From: Pseudochrobactrum saccharolyticum
GTDB taxonomy: Bacteria; Pseudomonadota; Alphaproteobacteria; Rhizobiales; Rhizobiaceae
Length of the DNA: 64,000 nucleotides
NCBI RefSeq assembly: GCF_008801715.1
Contig: NZ_VZPG01000003.1
Coordinates: 186,001 to 250,000, forward strand
Direction of reading: 5' to 3'
The notes beneath the pieces are model-generated. The model saw only the letters and a list, made by a program, of their open reading frames with translations. It was not told the DNA's origin and did no database searches. Each line of letters opens with the position of its first letter. Positions within the stretch are counted from its first letter, which is position 1. Both the position numbers and the translations under genes were made by a program. Of this stretch, positions 60,489-64,000 are shown piece by piece.

Positions 60489-62198
60489 ATGGCTTTCACA
60501 TTATCCATTCCAAGAAAACGCATCTCGGCCAGCCCCGGCCAGATCGTAACAGCGCTGATTATTGCCCTGTTTCTTGCCGTTTTCCTGCTCATTCCCACCG
60601 GAACGGTTATCTATACGGCGTTTACGGAAAAGGGCACCGGCGCACTTACAGCCATCAACTTTATTGATTTTTTTAACACCGAGCTGTTCCGTCGCTCATT
60701 CTTCAACTCGGTCTATGTTGCAGGCATGTCGGTCGTCTGGGCGACGGTCATTGCATTGCCGCTGGCCGTTCTGACCACCCGCTTTGATTTTCGCGGGTCA
60801 ATGATTATCCAGACCCTCGGCTTTATTCCGCTCATCATGCCGCCCTTTGTCGGCGCGGTGGCGATGCAGTTGCTGTTTGGTCGCAATGGTACGGTCAATC
60901 TCCTGCTGAATGACTGGTTCGGCTTCCGTATTCCCTTCATGGAGGGGCTGAACGGCGTTATTTTTGTGCAGTCGCTGCATTATTTCCCATTCATTCTCAT
61001 CAATCTTTCTGCAAGCCTGCGTAATATCGACCGCTCGATGGAAGAAGCCGCGCAAAATCTTGGCTCGTCGGGTTTCCGCCTGTTCCGGCGTATTGTTTTT
61101 CCGCTGGCAATGCCGGGATATCTTGCCGGTGCCTCGCTTGTTTTTGTCAAAGTTTTTGATGATCTGGCGACACCGTTGCTCCTCAATGTTAAGGACATGC
61201 TGGCGCCGCAGGCTTATCTGCGCGTGACTTCGGTCGGTCTGACTGATCCGATGGGTTATGTGATCGCGGTTATTCTGATTGTTGTGTCTATTTTTGCCAT
61301 GTGGCTGTCCGCAGTTGCCATGCGCGGCAAAGATTATTCCACGGTACAACGCGGCGGCGGCGGGCTGACAAAGCGCAAGCTCACCAAACGCGAAAGCCTT
61401 GTTGCCTATGCCACGGTCGGTTTTATTCTGCTGCTGGTTCTCTCACCGCATATCGGATTGCTGTTACTGTCTTTTGCTACGGTCTGGTCATACAGCCCGC
61501 TGCCGGACGGTTATACAGTGGCGCATTACACCCGCGTGTTCGGTGAAAGCTCGCTCTATATTAAAAACACGCTGATCTATGTCAGCCTTGCCGGTTTGAT
61601 TGATGTCATCGTGGGCAGTGCCATTGCCTATCTCGTATTGCGCACAAAACTGATCGGGCGTCGCTGGCTGGATTGGGCAGCAACCTCGGCACTTGCCATT
61701 CCCGGTGTTGTGCTTGGTATTGGTTACCTGCGCACCTTCTACAATATCCCGCTGCCGGACGGCACACCGCTGGCAACGCTTTGGGTTATGCTGGTGCTGG
61801 CACTTGCTATCCGCCGCCTGCCTTATGCGCTGCGCGCTTGCTATGCCGCACTTCAGCAGGTGTCCATCTCGCTTGAAGAAGCCGCTGAAAATCTCGGGGC
61901 AACAAAGCAGAGAACAATCCGCCGTATTGTATTGCCATTGATGACAGGCGGTCTGCTTGCCGGATTTGTCACCAGTTTTGCAACGGCGGCGGTCGAGCTT
62001 TCTGCAACGCTGATGCTCATTCAAAGCAATTCTGACGCGCCGATTGCCTATGGGCTTTATGTCTTCATGCAATCACCTGCCGGACGCGGGCCAGGTGCCG
62101 CACTCGGGGTTATTGCAGTGATACTGGTCGGGCTCTGCACGTTTTTATCACATTACGTTATTGAACGCCGGCAAAAGACGCTTGGGGCGGCCAAGTAA
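60489..62198 (+). CDS. ABC permease with two fused halves, AfuB/iron type
   Basis: A 569-residue permease with about twelve membrane segments in two homologous halves. Each half has its own ATPase-docking loop: MEEAAQNLGSSGFRLFRRI near residue 180 and LEEAAENLGATKQRTIRRI near 460. Fused permeases of this length are usual for the ferric-iron, thiamine and sugar-phosphate importer family. CGGAGA precedes the ATG. It follows the binding-protein gene in the sigma-54-driven operon. Confidence 0.92.
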   Translation: MAFTLSIPRKRISASPGQIVTALIIALFLAVFLLIPTGTVIYTAFTEKGTGALTAINFIDFFNTELFRRSFFNSVYVAGMSVVWATVIALPLAVLTTRFDFRGSMIIQTLGFIPLIMPPFVGAVAMQLLFGRNGTVNLLLNDWFGFRIPFMEGLNGVIFVQSLHYFPFILINLSASLRNIDRSMEEAAQNLGSSGFRLFRRIVFPLAMPGYLAGASLVFVKVFDDLATPLLLNVKDMLAPQAYLRVTSVGLTDPMGYVIAVILIVVSIFAMWLSAVAMRGKDYSTVQRGGGGLTKRKLTKRESLVAYATVGFILLLVLSPHIGLLLLSFATVWSYSPLPDGYTVAHYTRVFGESSLYIKNTLIYVSLAGLIDVIVGSAIAYLVLRTKLIGRRWLDWAATSALAIPGVVLGIGYLRTFYNIPLPDGTPLATLWVMLVLALAIRRLPYALRACYAALQQVSISLEEAAENLGATKQRTIRRIVLPLMTGGLLAGFVTSFATAAVELSATLMLIQSNSDAPIAYGLYVFMQSPAGRGPGAALGVIAVILVGLCTFLSHYVIERRQKTLGAAK

Positions 62199-62215
62199 GA
62201 TTGGGGAGAAAAAAT

Positions 62216-63316
62216 ATGACTTTAGACATAAACAGTGCCGCCTTGCCAACAACACCGGCAAAAGCAATCAGTATCCGCGATGTGAACCTGTCTTATGGTG
62301 CGGTTCATGTGCTGAAGGATATTTGTCTGGATATTAAACCCGGCGAATTCTTCGCCTTTTTGGGGCCGTCCGGTTGCGGGAAAACAACATTGTTGCGCCT
62401 GATCGCCGGATTTAACGTTGCCCAACAGGGCAAGGTGGAAATTGGCGGTGCGGACGTGCTCGACATGCCGCCGTGGAAACGTGACGTTGGCATGGTGTTC
62501 CAGTCTTATGCGCTATGGCCGCATATGACCGTTGCTCGCAATGTTGCCTTTGGTCTGGAAGAGCGCAAACTGCCGCGCAAAGAAGTTGATAAGCGGGTGA
62601 AGGCAGCACTGGAACTGGTGGGGCTGACCCATCTTGCGGATCGTCGTCCTGCCCAGCTTTCCGGTGGACAGCAGCAACGTGTGGCGCTCGCCCGCACAAT
62701 TGCCATCGAGCCTAAAGTTCTGCTTCTCGATGAACCGCTGTCAAATCTGGATGCGAAAATGCGTGTCGAGGTTCGCCGTGAATTGCGCGATTTGCAGCAA
62801 CGTCTGAAACTGACGACCATTTTTGTGACCCACGATCAGGAAGAAGCCAATACGGTTTGTGATCGTATCGCAGTCTTCAATGAGGGGCGTATCCAGCAGG
62901 TCGGAACGCCGATGAGCTTGTATGAAAAGCCAGCTAATCTGTTTGTCGCCAGCTTTCTCGGAACTGCCAATATTCTCGACGGTCATGTCGAGGATACACC
63001 GGACGGTCGCGTTTTTGTGGTGGAAGGGGCGGGGTCTATTCCTGTCCCAGAGGGTACGAAGGTTGCGCAAGGGGCTAAGCTGGTATTCCGCCCGCAATAT
63101 GCAACCATCGGTCATACAGAAGAGGGTGCGGTTGCGCTTGAAGGCACCATCGCGCATCGTGAATTCCTCGGTGCAATCATCCGCTATGGTGTTCAGATTG
63201 GCACTGCGACGGTGCTGATTGATGTGCCGTTTTATACCGGTGACACATTGCTGGAACCGGGAACTGCAACAGTGCTTGGTTTGCAGCCTTCTGCAGCACT
63301 CTGGCTGACAGAGTGA
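62216..63316 (+). CDS. ABC ATPase, AfuC/FbpC/PotA type
   Basis: A 366-residue ATPase. Walker A (LGPSGCGKTTLLRLIAGF) is near residue 52, the Q-loop in VGMVFQSYALWPHMTV, the signature in LSGGQQQRVALARTI, and Walker B in LLLDEPLSNLDAKMR. THDQEEANTVCDRIAVFNEG follows. The C-terminal ~110 residues form a TOBE regulatory domain (VFRPQYATIG). The ATG at 62216 has GGGGAGA; a TTG five codons earlier lies in that site. It completes the importer. Confidence 0.93.
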   Translation: MTLDINSAALPTTPAKAISIRDVNLSYGAVHVLKDICLDIKPGEFFAFLGPSGCGKTTLLRLIAGFNVAQQGKVEIGGADVLDMPPWKRDVGMVFQSYALWPHMTVARNVAFGLEERKLPRKEVDKRVKAALELVGLTHLADRRPAQLSGGQQQRVALARTIAIEPKVLLLDEPLSNLDAKMRVEVRRELRDLQQRLKLTTIFVTHDQEEANTVCDRIAVFNEGRIQQVGTPMSLYEKPANLFVASFLGTANILDGHVEDTPDGRVFVVEGAGSIPVPEGTKVAQGAKLVFRPQYATIGHTEEGAVALEGTIAHREFLGAIIRYGVQIGTATVLIDVPFYTGDTLLEPGTATVLGLQPSAALWLTE

Positions 63317-63322
63317 TAGTGA

Positions 63323-63349
63323 CATCCGCCGGTTGATAACCGGCGGATG
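63323..63349 (+). terminator. hairpin after the ABC ATPase gene
   Basis: A perfect 12-bp stem (CATCCGCCGGTT with AACCGGCGGATG) around GAT lies six bases past the stop. The bases that follow (CTCCTCTG) are not a U-run, so it may be a Rho-assisted terminator or an mRNA 3' stabiliser. Confidence 0.6.
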
Positions 63350-63401
63350 CTCCTCTGAACACGACCATAACCGATTACCCCAGCTATTAATTGAGTATAT
63401 T

Positions 63402-64000
63402 ATGCAGGAACTGCCTGATCTCATTGTTATCCGCCATGGTGAAACCCAGTGGAATGTTGCCGGACGATTGCAGGGGCGGAAAGATACGCCTTTAACCAAT
63501 AATGGTGTGCGGCAGGCAAAGGCTGTCGGTGTGCGTTTGGCCGATACAATCGCCTCTCATCAAGGCTTGAAATTCTGGAGCAGCCCGCTGCCCCGTGCTT
63601 TGCAAACTGCATCCATCCTTGCCGGTATCTGGACTGTCCCTTTTGAGAAATTCACGCAGGCTCCGCTTCTTATGGAGCGGTCATTCGGTGTGTGGGAGGG
63701 ACAAACATCCGATGAAATCAAACGGGATTTGTCTGATCAATATCGGGCACAGCAAACCGATCCGTGGAATTATACGATGCCGGAGGGGGAAAGCCGCAAT
63801 GATCTGAAGCAACGGATACAGACATGGCTGGCAACGCTGGAAAAGCAAACAACACATGTTGTGGTAACACATAGCGGATGCCTGCGGGCGCTGCGCGGTA
63901 TTTATACAAAAGCATCTTCTGAAGTGATGCTTGCCTATAGTGAGCCGCAGACGGCATCATTTTTGCTCTCTTCCGGCCGTGAAACCATGCTGGAAATTCC
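63402..64000 (+). CDS. histidine phosphatase (phosphoglycerate mutase-like), 3' end missing
   Basis: The first 199 residues of a histidine-phosphatase superfamily protein; it runs off the window. The phospho-acceptor motif LIVIRHGETQWNVAGRLQG is at residues ~7-25. The second Arg is in SSPLPRALQTA, the acid in ERSFGVWEGQT and the second His in VVTHSGCLRALRG. Members are phosphatases of sugar phosphates, nucleotides or phosphoglycerate mutases. Its place after a putative organophosphate importer suits dephosphorylation of the imported compound (inference). It has only a weak ribosome-binding site and lies 85 bases past the ATPase gene, beyond a hairpin. Confidence 0.88.
   Translation, partial: MQELPDLIVIRHGETQWNVAGRLQGRKDTPLTNNGVRQAKAVGVRLADTIASHQGLKFWSSPLPRALQTASILAGIWTVPFEKFTQAPLLMERSFGVWEGQTSDEIKRDLSDQYRAQQTDPWNYTMPEGESRNDLKQRIQTWLATLEKQTTHVVVTHSGCLRALRGIYTKASSEVMLAYSEPQTASFLLSSGRETMLEI

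Noticed and set aside
59004-63316. Ferric-iron importer
   Set aside because: The family is compatible, but no iron-responsive site was recognised upstream; the PgtCBA-like sensor genes, sigma-54 control and a downstream phosphatase point to an organophosphate. Not excluded.
1-64000. CRISPR arrays, insertion sequences, prophage genes or integrase-flanked islands
   Set aside because: No regularly spaced direct repeats, transposase or integrase reading frames or long terminal repeats were seen; the repeats present are short single palindromes.

Overview
The window looks like a chromosomal segment of an alphaproteobacterium of the order Hyphomicrobiales (Rhizobiales), most like Brucella/Ochrobactrum and relatives. 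The evidence is an Omp2-type porin, dense co-directional catabolic operons fed by ABC transporters, a five-step hut pathway, and short intergenic palindromes of the kind common in that group. Base composition is moderate by eye. I see no rRNA, tRNA, CRISPR array, transposase or phage gene.

Region by region. (1) 1-1950: the end of a ThiZ/ThiY-like pyrimidine-precursor ABC transporter and a gluconokinase. (2) 1899-11615: a complete histidine-utilisation locus. hutI-hutH-hutG-hutU run on the minus strand, hutF-hutC run divergently, and a HutC-type palindrome lies between them; a YjiH-family membrane protein and HutD follow. (3) 11763-12932: porin. (4) 13190-23925: an N-acyl-amino-acid or peptide module on the minus strand: Dpp/Opp-type ABC transporter, gamma-glutamyltransferase-like enzyme, M20 peptidase, and an N-succinylamino-acid racemase/OSBS-type enolase, with a divergent IclR regulator. 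(5) 23994-26069: an MsbA-type ABC exporter preceded by a 19-residue leader peptide and mutually exclusive hairpins, which together look like an attenuator. (6) 26275-43773: an aerobic hybrid pathway for 2-aminobenzoate (anthranilate): CoA ligase, anthraniloyl-CoA monooxygenase/reductase, SDR, two crotonase-type enzymes, acyl-CoA dehydrogenase, hotdog thioesterase, RidA protein, 3-hydroxyacyl-CoA dehydrogenase and thiolase. It carries a MarR regulator, a divergent kynurenine-formamidase-like hydrolase and a Liv-type transporter. (7) 43858-47020: a DUF899 protein, a membrane acyltransferase and a DEDDh exonuclease. (8) 47045-50645: palindromic repeats, then an OxyR box and ahpC-ahpF-oxyR. (9) 51157-54105: cstA, a small Cys-Cys-terminated protein (cory-CC-star type) and an ArsA-family ATPase. 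(10) 54255-64000: a PgtCBA-like three-component sensor (binding protein, histidine kinase, sigma-54 activator), then a -24/-12 promoter with upstream repeats driving an ABC importer of the sugar-phosphate/iron family, then the start of a histidine phosphatase.

How the genes fit together. Most blocks pair a dedicated importer with its catabolic enzymes and a local regulator. Four stand out as less described: the leader-peptide attenuator of the exporter; the RidA protein embedded in the anthraniloyl-CoA cluster, where an enamine must lose ammonia; the CstA/Cys-Cys/ArsA trio; and the sigma-54-controlled organophosphate-type uptake system with two paralogous binding proteins. Start codons were chosen by ribosome-binding sites; several genes probably start at TTG or GTG.
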